From the NCBI GenBank assembly GCA_012840245.1, contig DULR01000017.1, forward strand, positions 1-64,000: a stretch of DNA of 64,000 bases. Reading direction: 5' to 3'. The position numbers were made by a program, and so were the translations under genes. Under the pieces are notes generated by a model. That model worked only from the letters and a program-made list of their open reading frames with translations. It was not told the origin of the DNA and did not search any database. Source of the DNA: Clostridiaceae bacterium. Its GTDB lineage: Bacteria > Bacillota > Clostridia > DSM-8532. The first letter of the stretch is position 1, and every line of letters starts with the position of its first letter. This document shows positions 1 to 11,200 of the stretch, in pieces.

Positions 1-96
1 CCTGATATGAACCCTATTTTGCAATTTCTTATTGAATTTTTACCAGTATTTAGAGAAAAATCATTGATGTATTTAGAAAAAACGGTTATGGCCTAA
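1..96 (+). CDS. C-terminal end of a CDS truncated by the window edge (...PDMNPILQFLIEFLPVFREKSLMYLEKTVMA*)
   Basis: Frame 1 is open from base 1 to a TAA at 94-96 and is followed at once by a hairpin/T-run; family not recognised. Confidence 0.35.
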   Translation, partial: PDMNPILQFLIEFLPVFREKSLMYLEKTVMA

Positions 97-114
97 AACC
101 ACAACCGTTTTTGT
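76..114. terminator. Rho-independent (possibly bidirectional) terminator
   Basis: AAAAAACGGTTATGGCCTAAAACCACAACCGTTTTTG hairpin with flanking A and T runs. Confidence 0.6.
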
Positions 115-124
115 CTACAATCTG

Positions 125-146
125 AAAAGCCCGCATAAGCGGGCTT
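125..146 (-). terminator. Terminator of the small ORF at 160-288
   Basis: On the minus strand GCCCGC-TTAT-GCGGGC followed by TTTT. Confidence 0.6.
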
Positions 147-159
147 GGTTATGACACTC

Positions 160-288
160 TTATCCGTTCTTTTGCTTGGCCTTTTTAGTGTCATGTCCTG
201 TTCCGGGTACCGGCTCGCCTCTGTTTTCTTTCGTCGGTTCCGGATCGGTAAAGCGTCTTTCTTCATTTTCACGCTTTTTACGAGACAT
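160..288 (-). CDS. Small highly charged protein, 42 aa (MSRKKRENEERRFTDPEPTKENRGEPVPGTGHDTKKAKQKNG)
   Basis: ATG at 288 preceded by AGGAGG at optimal spacing (aaggagggatagtATG), stop at 160-162, terminator immediately downstream; absent from the ORF track, probably because it is short. Confidence 0.65.
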   Translation of the reverse strand: MSRKKRENEERRFTDPEPTKENRGEPVPGTGHDTKKAKQKNG

Positions 289-394
289 ACTATCCCTCCT
301 TCGTTATTATGTATGACCATAATTCTGAAAATTTATTTGATATGATAGAATATAAAGAGTATTATTTGTTACAACAGGATGTTTTGGAGGTTAC

Positions 395-1303
395 ATGAAA
401 AAACTGTTAAAAGGTTTGGGCGCAGCGATCGGCTACATTTTGGTATACATAATCGTTTCCATTTTGGTTGCGATCGCAGGCAGCATAGCATATGGAATTA
501 TTGCCGGTATTGCAGCATTTAAAACAGACTCTCCGCTTAACAGCATTTTTGACGGCTTCAGGAACAACATGTCCGATTCACTTGCGATTTTTACTATAAT
601 AGCAGGTTTGATTTCTCTGTTCATATACTGGCTGATCATTATAGCCGGTAAAAAAACCATCAAAGAACGGCTCGACCTCATACCGGTCTCTTTACATAAA
701 TTATGGCCTATAATACCTCTGGGCATATTCTTTAACCTTTTTATCGCCAATTTGCTGGCTGTACTCCCTCTCCCTGATCGTTTGATACAGGACTATGCGG
801 AAGCTTCCAGTGACATACAGGGTATTACACCGGCAATAGTATTGTCAGTAGTATTAATGGCACCCGTTCTGGAAGAAGTACTTTTCCGCGGGCTTGTCTT
901 TAAAAGCCTGCATCGGGGCATGCCACTGATCCCGGCACTGATATTGCAGGCTTTGGTATTCGGACTGCTCCATGGTCAGATCATCTGGATCTGCTATGCG
1001 ACACTTCTCGGAATTGCACTTGGAATTACAAAAGCAAGATATGTTTCGCTTTATCCGTGCATTCTTTTCCATTTGGCTTTTAACGGCTGGAATTACATAA
1101 TGGTTCCTGTCTATAATCTGCTGCCGGACAGCAATTTAGTCAATATCGCAATTTCTGTGGTTTCTGCTGTTATAATCGTATTATTGGGCATACTGATATT
1201 CAGAAAGACAGCAAGGGTGGAACATGCGTATTTGGCTGAATCAGCCGAAGACATACTGTCTTCTGAAGATACCGGACTCCAGAGTTTTGTCGATTATGAA
1301 TAA
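395..1303 (+). CDS. CPBP family intramembrane glutamic endopeptidase (CAAX protease-like)
   Basis: Multi-TM protein with EEVLFRGL motif and downstream H-containing TM helices. Confidence 0.88.
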   Translation: MKKLLKGLGAAIGYILVYIIVSILVAIAGSIAYGIIAGIAAFKTDSPLNSIFDGFRNNMSDSLAIFTIIAGLISLFIYWLIIIAGKKTIKERLDLIPVSLHKLWPIIPLGIFFNLFIANLLAVLPLPDRLIQDYAEASSDIQGITPAIVLSVVLMAPVLEEVLFRGLVFKSLHRGMPLIPALILQALVFGLLHGQIIWICYATLLGIALGITKARYVSLYPCILFHLAFNGWNYIMVPVYNLLPDSNLVNIAISVVSAVIIVLLGILIFRKTARVEHAYLAESAEDILSSEDTGLQSFVDYE

Positions 1304-1467
1304 ACATGCAAAAATTGAAGTGATGGCTTGCAACTGTCGGGACTGATCGATGTATTAATTTATGAGCAGTGTCATAGGGAATGCACGATTTTTGCCTTTC
1401 TGTCTTTTTTATGTATATTTATCAATACATTCTGTAGTTAAAATTATGAAATATCACATTTCTGCTC

Positions 1468-1496
1468 TTTCAAATGTTAGAGTATTATTGTATAAT
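1468..1496 (+). promoter_or_regulatory. Candidate sigma-A promoter of pckG
   Basis: TATAAT at 1491-1496 with TTTCAA-like -35 about 17 bp upstream. Confidence 0.4.
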
Positions 1497-1576
1497 AGGA
1501 GTGATCGATTGTCATAAATATATCAATCTTTAGATTTAAATAAATGCAACAATGCATTTCGAAGGGAGAATGGATT

Positions 1577-3361
1577 ATGAACAAAAAACTAGAAGCATGG
1601 GTAAAGGAAATGGCTGACCTGTGCAAGCCTGACAAGATTTACTGGTGCGATGGTTCGGAAGAAGAAAATAATCGTTTGTTAAAAGAAATGGTTGATTCCG
1701 GAATGGCTACGGTATTGCCAAAACGTCCCGGCAGTTATCTTTTCCGCAGCCACCCGTCCGATGTTGCCCGTGTTGAGGACAGGACATTTATCGCTTCAAA
1801 ATCACAGGATGACGCAGGTCCTACAAACAACTGGATCGATCCGGTTGAACTGAAAAAGACCATGACCAAACTTTATGACGGATGCATGAAGGGCCGTACA
1901 ATGTATGTGATTCCTTTCTCAATGGGTCCCGTAGGTTCTCCGGCTTCCAAAATAGGCGTTGAACTGACCGACAGTCCGTATGTCGTAGTAAATATGCGCA
2001 TCATGACCCGTATGGGAAAACAAGTTCTCGAAGTGCTCGGTGATGACGGCGAATTCGTACCTTGCCTCCATTCAGTCGGAGCTCCGCTCGAAGAAGGCCA
2101 GAAGGATGCTGCATGGCCCTGCGCTCCCATCGAACAGAAATACATCAGCCATTTCCCTGAGGAAAGGACGATCTGGTCCTATGGTTCGGGATATGGCGGA
2201 AACGCTCTTCTCGGCAAAAAGTGCTTTGCTCTTCGCATAGCATCTGTCCAGGCACGTGATGAAGGCTGGCTGGCAGAGCACATGCTCATTTTGAAGATCA
2301 CAAATCCTGAAGGCGAAGTAAGGTATGTTTGCGGCGCATTCCCCAGCGCATGCGGAAAAACCAATCTGGCAATGCTGGTTCCTACCATCCCCGGCTGGAA
2401 AGTTGAGACCATCGGCGACGACATCGCATGGCTCAGATTCGGCAAGGACGGACGTCTTTACGCAATCAACCCCGAAGCAGGCTTTTTCGGCGTTGCTCCC
2501 GGAACCTCGATGGAATCCAATCCTAACGCTATGCGCAGCATTGAGAAGAACACAATCTTCACAAACGTTGCATTGACCGATGACGGAGATGTTTGGTGGG
2601 AAGGAATCGGCAAGCCCGCTCCCGATCATCTGATCGACTGGCAGGGCAACGACTGGACTCCCGGATCAGATAAGAAAGCTGCTCATCCCAATGCCCGTTT
2701 CACAGCCCCGGCAAGTCAATGCCCCGTTATTGCTCCCGAATGGGAAGATCCTAACGGTGTGCCGATTTCAGCTATTCTTGTCGGCGGACGTCGTCCTACC
2801 ACTATTCCTCTGGTTCATGAAAGCTTTGACTGGAAACATGGCGTATTCCTTGGCTCCATCATGGGTTCGGAGATAACCGCAGCAGCTATCTCGGACAAAA
2901 TCGGTCAGGTTCGCCGCGATCCTTTCGCAATGCTCCCCTTCATCGGTTACCATGTATGCGATTATCTGCAGCATTGGCTCGATATAGGAGAAAAAGCCGA
3001 CCAGAGCAAGCTTCCGAAGATATTCTATGTCAACTGGTTCAGAAAGAACGAAGAAGGCAAGTTCATATGGCCCGGATACGGTGAAAACAGCCGTGTTCTC
3101 AAGTGGATATTCGAGAGAGTATCCGGTAAAGGCAAGGCAGTCAAGACTGCGATTGGTTATCTGCCTACACCTGACGCACTCGATACCGAAGGCCTCGACA
3201 TAAGCGCTTCCGAGCTGGAAGGCATCTTGTCTGTCAACAAGGAAGAATGGCTCAGGGAAGTAGAATCCATCAAGGAGCACTACAATAAGTTAGGTCCGAA
3301 GCTTCCGAAGGATCTCCAGGATCAGCTGGCTGCTCTTGAGAAGAGACTCAATGAAGCTTAA
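1577..3361 (+). CDS. pckG: Phosphoenolpyruvate carboxykinase (GTP)
   Basis: Full-length GTP-PEPCK signatures ([29 protein letters not shown]); start moved to ATG 1577 behind a GGGAG ribosome-binding site. Confidence 0.96.
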   Translation: MNKKLEAWVKEMADLCKPDKIYWCDGSEEENNRLLKEMVDSGMATVLPKRPGSYLFRSHPSDVARVEDRTFIASKSQDDAGPTNNWIDPVELKKTMTKLYDGCMKGRTMYVIPFSMGPVGSPASKIGVELTDSPYVVVNMRIMTRMGKQVLEVLGDDGEFVPCLHSVGAPLEEGQKDAAWPCAPIEQKYISHFPEERTIWSYGSGYGGNALLGKKCFALRIASVQARDEGWLAEHMLILKITNPEGEVRYVCGAFPSACGKTNLAMLVPTIPGWKVETIGDDIAWLRFGKDGRLYAINPEAGFFGVAPGTSMESNPNAMRSIEKNTIFTNVALTDDGDVWWEGIGKPAPDHLIDWQGNDWTPGSDKKAAHPNARFTAPASQCPVIAPEWEDPNGVPISAILVGGRRPTTIPLVHESFDWKHGVFLGSIMGSEITAAAISDKIGQVRRDPFAMLPFIGYHVCDYLQHWLDIGEKADQSKLPKIFYVNWFRKNEEGKFIWPGYGENSRVLKWIFERVSGKGKAVKTAIGYLPTPDALDTEGLDISASELEGILSVNKEEWLREVESIKEHYNKLGPKLPKDLQDQLAALEKRLNEA

Positions 3362-3386
3362 TGCATAAAGTATTCCTGAGAACATA

Positions 3387-3419
3387 CGGGATGGTTCGTT
3401 CTGAACCATCCCGTTTTTT
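3387..3419 (+). terminator. Rho-independent terminator after pckG
   Basis: CGGGATGGTTCGTTCTGAACCATCCCG-TTTTTT. Confidence 0.85.
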
Positions 3420-3565
3420 GGTATAATAAGAATATGTCTGCCCGGAAGCAGGCATATTCTTTGACCTTTCGCAATCATGGCAAGGTATGTAACCATTCGA
3501 TTACGGGATAAATATAACTGTATTGAACTGAACAACCCGTTATTGGATATTCTGAACGATGCTTA

Positions 3566-3593
3566 AGATCCTTCGCTTCGCTCAGAATGACAT
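3566..3593. repeat. Partial copy of dispersed palindromic intergenic repeat
   Basis: AGATCCTTCGCTTCGCTCAGAATGACAT; related copies near 6201, 49919, 62463 and 62589. Confidence 0.7.
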
Positions 3594-3632
3594 GGCTCTG
3601 TATTTGCAAATAAACCGCTGATCGGGAGGAGT

Positions 3633-6158
3633 TTGATGTTAAGGGTACATTATTACCGGTATGATCAGGATTATTCCGGCTGGGAATTGTGGATATGGGA
3701 AAAGGGTCAGGAAGGCTCTTTGCATATGTTCAGCTCTCAGGAATATTTGAACGGTGATACCCAGAAAGTTGCCAAAATAGCCGAAATCGACGTTTCCGGA
3801 TTCAACAGCAGGGAAATAGGCATAATTGTGCGTCGCGGCGGCTGGCATGAGAGAGATTATCTTTTCGACCGCTATTTTATTTTGTCAGATAAGGCTGTAA
3901 CTGAATCAGAGGATATATATCTGGTACAGGATACCGCTGAAATATTCAGTTCCATCGAGGAACTGCTTCTTTCTCCCGGATTTGAAAGAGCGGTGTTCGA
4001 GAACTTCCGCGAGATCTTTGTTTCCCTTCAGGCTCCTGCCCATGAAGGCCACGAAATATTGCCGTTCAAGGTATATGAAGACGGTCTGGAAATCCCTATC
4101 CGGCATGTAACTCCTATAAGAGGAGCAAGGCAATTCATGATTTCGCTGGAAAGGGACATGACTCCCGGCTGTACCTATATGATATACAAACCCGGCTTCA
4201 GGACCGGCTATGTTGACTATGGAATGATCTACGACACTCCCGAGTTTGACGATATGTTCACATATGACGGAGATGATCTGGGAGCCAACTGGAGACCTGA
4301 TTACACAACATTCAAGGTGTGGGCTCCCACCGCTTCGGCTTTGTTTCTGAACCTTTATGAAACCGGGACAGGCCCGACCCTTAAAGATGTCATCGAAATG
4401 AAGCGTCAGGAAAAAGGTGTATGGGAAGTGAGCGTCGGAGGAGATCTTTCCGGAACTTACTACACATACAGCATCATAATCATGGGAAACACCCTGGAAG
4501 CTGCCGATCCTTATGCCCGCTCTTCAGGAGTGAACGGCAGGAGAAGTATGGTCGTAAACCCGTCGCTGGCTGATCCTGAAGGCTGGGAAAAGGTCCGCCA
4601 CATACATCTTGCTAACCCGACAGAAGCGATACTTTATGAGGTCCATGTTCGGGACATCACTATACATCCCAGCTCAGGAGCCGAATACAGGGGCAAGTTC
4701 AGAGGGCTTGCCCAGAAAGACACCCGTTCCCCAGAAAACCTTCCCACAGGATTATCCCATCTGATGGATCTCGGCATAACCCATGTCCATCTGATGCCTA
4801 TAAACGACTTTTTTACAGTGGATGAGAACAAGCCTTTGGAAAACCAGTACAACTGGGGCTATGACCCTACCAACTTCAATGTTCCTGAAGGCTCCTACGC
4901 AACAGATCCCTATGACGGCTATGTCCGCATCAGGGAACTCAAGGAAATGATCAAATCCATAAAGGAAGCCGGTATCGGAGTCGTTATGGATGTGGTGTAT
5001 AACCATACCTACAAATCCAATGATTCGGATTTCAACAAGCTGGTGCCGGGATATTACTACCGCACCGACAGGCAGGGCATCCTTTCCAACGGCTCGGGCT
5101 GCGGCAATGAGATCGCTTCGGAGCGTTCAATGGTAAGAAATTTCATAATAGAGTCAGTCAAAAGATGGGCTTCCGAGTATAAGATAGACGGCTTCAGATT
5201 CGATCTTATGGGACTTATAGACATCGAGACCATGAACACTATCCGCCTGGAGCTTGATAAAATCAGTCCCTCCATATTGCTTTACGGCGAGGGCTGGACA
5301 GGAGGACCATCACTTCTTAAAAGCTACGATGCCGCATTAAAGATCAACGCTCCAAAACTCAACAGGATCGCATTTTTCAACGACAATACCCGAGATGCCA
5401 TAAAGGGCGATGCCTTCCGTCAGAACGCAACAGGCTTTATTACAGGAAACCTGAAATACAAGGAAGGGGTCAAGTTTGGTGTAGTAGGAGCTGTCTACCA
5501 TCCGGGGATCGACTATTCAAAAGTCAATTATTCAAGCTTCGCATGGGCCAGTTATGCATGGCATTGCGTTAACTATGCGGCTTCCCATGATAACCTCACC
5601 CTATATGACAAACTTGTCGCCAGCCGCCCGGACTTGAGCGAAGAGGACCATATCCGCCTGGTAAAGCTGGCTGCCGCAATCGTTCTTACATCACAGGGCA
5701 TACCGTTTTTCCTGCTGGGCACCGATATGATGCGCTCAAAAAAAGGAAACCACAATTCATACAATGCTCCTGATGAGATAAATCAGATAGACTGGTCGTT
5801 GAAATCAAAGTATTATAACGTTTTTAACTACCACAAGGGTCTGATCGCACTTAGAAAAGCCCATCCGGCCTTCTGTATGTATCAGTCCGAGGAAATAAGG
5901 AGAAATATCATATTTCATCCGTGCCCTGACTGGGTGATAGCATTTTCCATCAATAACTATGCCAACAACGATCAATGGAGGGCAATATTTGTTGTTTACA
6001 ATGCGGGGATAGGTCCTGAAACACTGAGTCTTCCCGAAGAAGGGCTCTGGCATGTGGTGGTCGATGAAAACACCGCGGGAAATAAGCCTGTCGCCAGCTT
6101 TACAGGAAAGGAAGTAACTGTCGCAGCCCGCTCGGCTAAGGTATTGTATATGGATTAA
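3633..6158 (+). CDS. pulA: Type I pullulanase (GH13)
   Basis: YNWGYDP motif, GH13 regions (DVVYNHT, GFRFDLMG, YGEGWTGG) and N-terminal CBM-like domain. Confidence 0.95.
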   Translation: MMLRVHYYRYDQDYSGWELWIWEKGQEGSLHMFSSQEYLNGDTQKVAKIAEIDVSGFNSREIGIIVRRGGWHERDYLFDRYFILSDKAVTESEDIYLVQDTAEIFSSIEELLLSPGFERAVFENFREIFVSLQAPAHEGHEILPFKVYEDGLEIPIRHVTPIRGARQFMISLERDMTPGCTYMIYKPGFRTGYVDYGMIYDTPEFDDMFTYDGDDLGANWRPDYTTFKVWAPTASALFLNLYETGTGPTLKDVIEMKRQEKGVWEVSVGGDLSGTYYTYSIIIMGNTLEAADPYARSSGVNGRRSMVVNPSLADPEGWEKVRHIHLANPTEAILYEVHVRDITIHPSSGAEYRGKFRGLAQKDTRSPENLPTGLSHLMDLGITHVHLMPINDFFTVDENKPLENQYNWGYDPTNFNVPEGSYATDPYDGYVRIRELKEMIKSIKEAGIGVVMDVVYNHTYKSNDSDFNKLVPGYYYRTDRQGILSNGSGCGNEIASERSMVRNFIIESVKRWASEYKIDGFRFDLMGLIDIETMNTIRLELDKISPSILLYGEGWTGGPSLLKSYDAALKINAPKLNRIAFFNDNTRDAIKGDAFRQNATGFITGNLKYKEGVKFGVVGAVYHPGIDYSKVNYSSFAWASYAWHCVNYAASHDNLTLYDKLVASRPDLSEEDHIRLVKLAAAIVLTSQGIPFFLLGTDMMRSKKGNHNSYNAPDEINQIDWSLKSKYYNVFNYHKGLIALRKAHPAFCMYQSEEIRRNIIFHPCPDWVIAFSINNYANNDQWRAIFVVYNAGIGPETLSLPEEGLWHVVVDENTAGNKPVASFTGKEVTVAARSAKVLYMD

Positions 6159-6200
6159 AATGAAGGATGGCAGGGTGATCTCTTCGAAGAATTATCTTAT

Positions 6201-6298
6201 GTCATTCTGAGGGAGCGCAGCGACCGAAGAATCTTTTAGATCCTTCGCCAAGAACATGTGAGCGTCTCTCTCCTGCCAGGATATTCCCCGGAATGACA
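6201..6298. repeat. Dispersed palindromic intergenic repeat copy
   Basis: GTCATTCTGAGGGAGCGCAGCGACCGAAGAATCTTTTAGATCCTTCGCC ... GGAATGACA. Confidence 0.7.
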
Positions 6299-6394
6299 AT
6301 TTGGGGTGTACATGATAAAATAATTACAAGTCTTGCGGGCGCTAATTGCACGCCCCTGTATCAAGCCTAATAAACATATGAGGAGATAAACGAT

Positions 6395-8005
6395 ATGAAG
6401 AAAAACAACCTTATTCTTTACATTACCTCCTTCCTCTCAGGCATGACGGTCATGGCTGTCGAGCTTTCCTGCTCAAGGCTTCTTGCGCCGTATTTCAGTT
6501 CGTCACAAATAGTCTGGACGGTTATCATCGGACTTATCATGATATGTATGAGCATAGGCAACGTTTTGGGCGGAAGAAGCGCTGACAAGCACAGGAGCCT
6601 GGGACGTCTGTATTTCTACATCTGGATCGCATCTGCCTGGATAGCTCTGATCCCTTTTGTCGGGAAATATCTGATATCGGGTATAGCAGGTTTCCTCATG
6701 CTCTTCCTGCCCGGAGGGAATCTTGTGCTGATGGGTTCCGCCCTGTCATGCATCGTTATCTTTTCCCTGCCAATGACGCTTCTTGGCATGGTTACTCCCT
6801 ATCTGGTCAAGCTTGGTGTTGAAGATACAGAAAACAAAGGACGGATAGCGGGACAGATCTATGCCATGGGTACCGTCGGAAGCATCATAGGAACATTCGT
6901 GCCGACATTCTTTACGATCCCCTATATAGGCACGAGCAAGACCTTCCTGCTCTTTGCACTGCTTTTGAATGTGGTGTGCGCCCTGTATTTTCTCTTTTCG
7001 CGCAAAAATGCGCTCAGGAACACCGTAACGGCTATCGTCCTGCTGGTTTTGCTGTTCACCCCCTTCAATGACTCACTGGCTTTCTGGAAAACAAACATAT
7101 TATATGAAGGGGAATCATTGTACAATTACCTTCAGGTAGAAGAAACCGATGACTCTGTGATCCTTTCGACCAACGTGGCCTTCGGAGTTCAGTCCATATA
7201 CAAAAAAGACGGATCACTTTCCGGATATTATTATGAATACGCCCTTATGGCACCCTATTTCATCAAGGATATGTCCCCTGAGAAAAAGCTCGATGTTCTG
7301 GTGCTGGGTCTTGGCACAGGCACTTACCCGAAGCAGTTGAAAAAATATATACCCAATGTAACCACTGACGCAGTTGAAATAGACGCTAAAATTGCCGACC
7401 TTGCGTCAAAATACTTCAACCTCAGGGAGGATGAAGCCATTGTCTATATCAACGACGGCAGGAGCTTTTTCTCGACCCCTGACGCCAAACAATATGACAT
7501 TATCCTGGCTGACGCATATCAGGATATAACCGTGCCTTTCCACATGTCCACCGTGGAATTTTTTAAGATAGTAAAAGATCATCTGAAGCCCGGCGGAGTA
7601 CTGATCGTGAATGTCAATATGAAATCAGGAAGCTTTACAGGTGTCCCCGAATATCTTGCGAACACCGTAAAAAGCCTTTTCAATAAGGTATACAGGGCCG
7701 ATCTGTCGGTTGTCACCAACTCGCTGCTTTTTGCAAGCGATGACAATGATATGATCGAAAATTATAAAAACAATACTGCAAACCAGATCCCTCTGGATCA
7801 TGACTTGTATAATATTTCCCGATATATCAGCAGTCATCTCGTTGAAATCACCGATACAAAACTTGTTTTGACAGACGATCTCGCGCCTGTTGAAATCCTT
7901 GGTCAGAAAGCATTGAGTGAGATAGTTCAGTCGGAAGTCGAAAGAGTCAGCGGTATGCTGAAAGGGAAAAGCCTTCAGGAGATATTTGAGTATTTGGCAA
8001 ACTGA
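6395..8005 (+). CDS. Membrane-fused spermidine synthase-like protein
   Basis: N-terminal TM helices followed by a SpeE-like Rossmann fold (VLVLGLGTGTYPKQL, AVEIDAKI, DIILADAYQD). Confidence 0.85.
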   Translation: MKKNNLILYITSFLSGMTVMAVELSCSRLLAPYFSSSQIVWTVIIGLIMICMSIGNVLGGRSADKHRSLGRLYFYIWIASAWIALIPFVGKYLISGIAGFLMLFLPGGNLVLMGSALSCIVIFSLPMTLLGMVTPYLVKLGVEDTENKGRIAGQIYAMGTVGSIIGTFVPTFFTIPYIGTSKTFLLFALLLNVVCALYFLFSRKNALRNTVTAIVLLVLLFTPFNDSLAFWKTNILYEGESLYNYLQVEETDDSVILSTNVAFGVQSIYKKDGSLSGYYYEYALMAPYFIKDMSPEKKLDVLVLGLGTGTYPKQLKKYIPNVTTDAVEIDAKIADLASKYFNLREDEAIVYINDGRSFFSTPDAKQYDIILADAYQDITVPFHMSTVEFFKIVKDHLKPGGVLIVNVNMKSGSFTGVPEYLANTVKSLFNKVYRADLSVVTNSLLFASDDNDMIENYKNNTANQIPLDHDLYNISRYISSHLVEITDTKLVLTDDLAPVEILGQKALSEIVQSEVERVSGMLKGKSLQEIFEYLAN

Positions 8006-8012
8006 ATGATGA

Positions 8013-8180
8013 TCAAAGAATGAAAGGCTCTATCTCGATGGCATCGTCGGTCTTGCCTTTCAGAGCATAGCAATATTGCTTGCATGCGATAATCAGATCG
8101 ATTATATCGCCTATTATCGCTACCAGCGCGGCTAAAATGACCAGCCTGTATATTTCGGCCTCAAAATTGCTTTTGCGCAT
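8013..8180 (-). CDS. Small single-TM membrane protein, 55 aa (MRKSNFEAEIYRLVILAALVAIIGDIIDLIIACKQYCYALKGKTDDAIEIEPFIL)
   Basis: ATG at 8180 preceded by GGGGAG ribosome-binding site, hydrophobic segment, stop at 8013-8015; absent from the ORF track, probably because it is short. Confidence 0.6.
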   Translation of the reverse strand: MRKSNFEAEIYRLVILAALVAIIGDIIDLIIACKQYCYALKGKTDDAIEIEPFIL

Positions 8181-8254
8181 AACACTCCCCGGGGAAAGTC
8201 TTTGTACTGATATACTATTCCAAAGACTTATCCCCGGTTCTATTATGTCCTTCG

Positions 8255-11200
8255 CTATTGTCCCAAAATTATAGCTTTACTGATCTGCCCATCCTTTTTG
8301 GCTCTGATCTTCAGAGGCTCACGTTCAAGCATGGGAGCGATAAGGTTGGTGACCACCTGTCCGTTCTTATCGGTCTTCCAGAAAGGATATGATATATCAT
8401 TGAGATAGATGTCGGCGTTTTCTACAGGATTTCCGCTCTTGTCGGTAACAGTTATGACAGTGGTCTCTCCCGGCCTGATCCCTTCAACCTTAAGCGACAG
8501 CGCATATTCCATGGTCACGTTCATATCAGGCAGGTTGAACCTCTGGCTGGAGGGATTGCTTCCTACTATCATGGCTCCCAGACGAAGCTTGATCTGGGTA
8601 TTATCCTGGAATCCGGGCTTTGCCTTAAATGTTATGGTTCCAAGCTTAGCAGTGGCTTCAGCCGACAGATTGGTCAGATTGTCTATCTCAAGTGTAATGC
8701 GTCCGTTGGTCGCATCCACTCTATGAGTAATGACCTTGCCCTTCGATACCCAGGGCTCCAGCGCCACCTGAAGACCTGCTGTTTTGCTGTCGGCATCCAC
8801 TACTTCAACAGCATTTGTGTCATATATGATATCTGCATATATTTTTCTCAATGTTTTCGGGTTCTTGATCTCCAGCGCGGTCGTGAAGCTGCCTCCCTCT
8901 GTCACAGTGGGCGTCGTGGTCGCGATGACCCTCGGCGCTCCCGTATCTACCGTAAAGGTAATTGCTTTCGACCCGTTCTTGCCGGAGAAGTCGGTGTAGC
9001 TGACCACAAGGGTGTGGTAGCCATCGGCCAGAGGCAGCTCGGTACCCAGCTCACCTTTGATCGATATATTACTGTTGCCGGTAATGGTCAGTCCCGACAA
9101 AACGACTCCGTCGAGCAGCACCTGTATGCTGTTCGGATCGACGCCGGTTCCTTTGGGATCAGTGATGATTTCTGCCGTCAGCGGTATCCTGCCGGTATTG
9201 ATAACAGCATTGTCAGCAGGCGAGGTTATTTTGACTACTGTCTCCTGAACAGCTTCTTCGCCTGAGTAGACGGCTCTTAACTGGTCAAAGTACAGTGTTC
9301 CCTTCGTTCTCATTTCGTCTCTTGAACACATCACTCTTATAGGTGTCTCTAGAACGAACGGCCCTTTCCTGCCTGAAGGTATCTTCGCTTCGACATATCT
9401 CCAGCCCGTCCAGTCTATTCCGCCTGTTCCGGTGTTCGGATTGTAGTCAGGTGTGAAATCGATATAGAAGCTCTGGCCGCTGCCATCACGGACGCTTGCA
9501 CGCAGCCACGACTTGCTGTTGTCACCGTAGACCCACATGCCTATGGCGACAGGATTTCCATTCAAGGATAACTCGGTCTTTGTTTTGGTATTTGGATTCA
9601 GTGTATATGCGTAAACTCCTGCAACACCTTTTTCAACGCCGTTTCCAAGGGTAAAATCATAATCCATCTTCAGAACGCCGCTGCCCGATCTTGCCAGTGA
9701 AGGATCCTGAACGACAGATACATTGGCAGACTTAGCCCTGACCGTAGTGTATCCCCAGCCGAATGCGCCTTCGAAATCCTCGATAGCATTCGGTGTGGCA
9801 GGAACTATCACATTTATATATGCGCTGCTGTTTCCATAGCTGACCCTGATACGTCCGCTTCCCTGGGCATCCTTCGACATGGTGAAGACTCCTTCAGGGG
9901 TGATAGTCCCGATATTTCCTTCGACCTCCCAGGTAAAGGAGCTGTCTGTGCTTACAACTTTCATGTTCTGGTAATAGGCTTCGCAGCTTAAGTCGATGAC
10001 ATCCCCCGGAAGAAGAGTTATAACGCTTTTGGACGGTTTTAATGAAGTTATTTTATCAGGTATCACTATCTCCGAGGCACCTGCAATGAGGCCGCTGACA
10101 GCCAGAACCGCATATTTGCCAGGATTGTTTCCAACTGTGAGCCTGCCCTGAGAGTCTATCTTCCCGGCGCTGCTGGCCCATGTTATCTGCTGTGGCACAG
10201 CTGTGGGCAGATAGCTTTCATCGGTCGCCAGAACTGAAAACTCTACAGTGGAGCCAGGAAGTGCATAGACAATACCCGGATATGTGTGCAGCTTTGCCGC
10301 GTTGGGATTTTTGGTTGCCTGTCCTTCTTTTATTGCAATACTGGCTTTTGAAACCAGCAAAAGTCCGTTGGAATTATGTCTTTCTGTACCGTCCGAAGGG
10401 TTGTTCAGAAGCCCGGGGCTGCTGTGTCCGGGCATTCTGGCTATAATAGCCGACGACCCGCCGCCATCGAGCTGAATGGCCTTTATGCAGCCTGCTTTAT
10501 GCAGGAACTGGGCTATCTCCATGCTCGAAACGCCCTGGCTTAGCGTACTTCTTCCGTCTACCTGGAAGAATACGACTTCACCATTTGCCTTTACCCCTAC
10601 AGCTGTGGAAGGAGCATGATTGGTAGTTGAAAGCCCAGATACGATGGCTCCGTTGTTTATCAGTATTTTGTCTCCGCCGACTGCCTGTTCGACATTTGTC
10701 CATTTGTTCTCAACGTCGCGGAAAGTAAATGTCACCTCATCGCCTATTATGAAATTGGCAAGTATGCTGAAACCGGGTTTGTTGTTCCTTGCCGACAAAA
10801 CGAGCTGGTTCGGTCCTATGGGGGTGGCTTTCGAGTTGGCCTCTATAGCCGATACTCTGGCTGTTACCGTTCCACCGACTTTTATTTCACCTGAAATGAT
10901 ATCGAGCACGACCTCCAGACTGGGAACAGCACTTGCCGTGTTGGGGCCGAAATCACTGGTGTAGAGGTAAGGCCCCCAGTCGTTCTGAGCTTTGTTCAGA
11001 TTTCCGAAATTGTATTGCTTTCCTTTATGGGTAAAATTCATATCTATATTGGGGGTGTCTATAACGACTGATCCGTCACTGTTGAAGCCAATGGCATTCC
11101 ATTTGGTATTGCTGTAGCTTACAAGCCTGCCGTTCTGTATCAGCAAACCGATGGGCACGCCGTTTTCGAGGTAATAGAAGTCTCCGTTAATCCCTCCGAT

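Noticed and set aside
93-320. 75-aa minus-strand ORF in the track
   Set aside because: Reads through the terminator hairpin and overlaps, in another frame, the better supported 42-aa ORF at 160-288.
1304-1576. Riboswitch upstream of pckG
   Set aside because: No recognisable aptamer or terminator/antiterminator arrangement; only a plausible sigma-A promoter.
2072-2629. 185-aa minus-strand ORF
   Set aside because: Lies wholly inside pckG on the opposite strand; codon-structure shadow.
8723-9265. 180-aa plus-strand ORF
   Set aside because: Antisense to the phosphodiester glycosidase gene, no family features.
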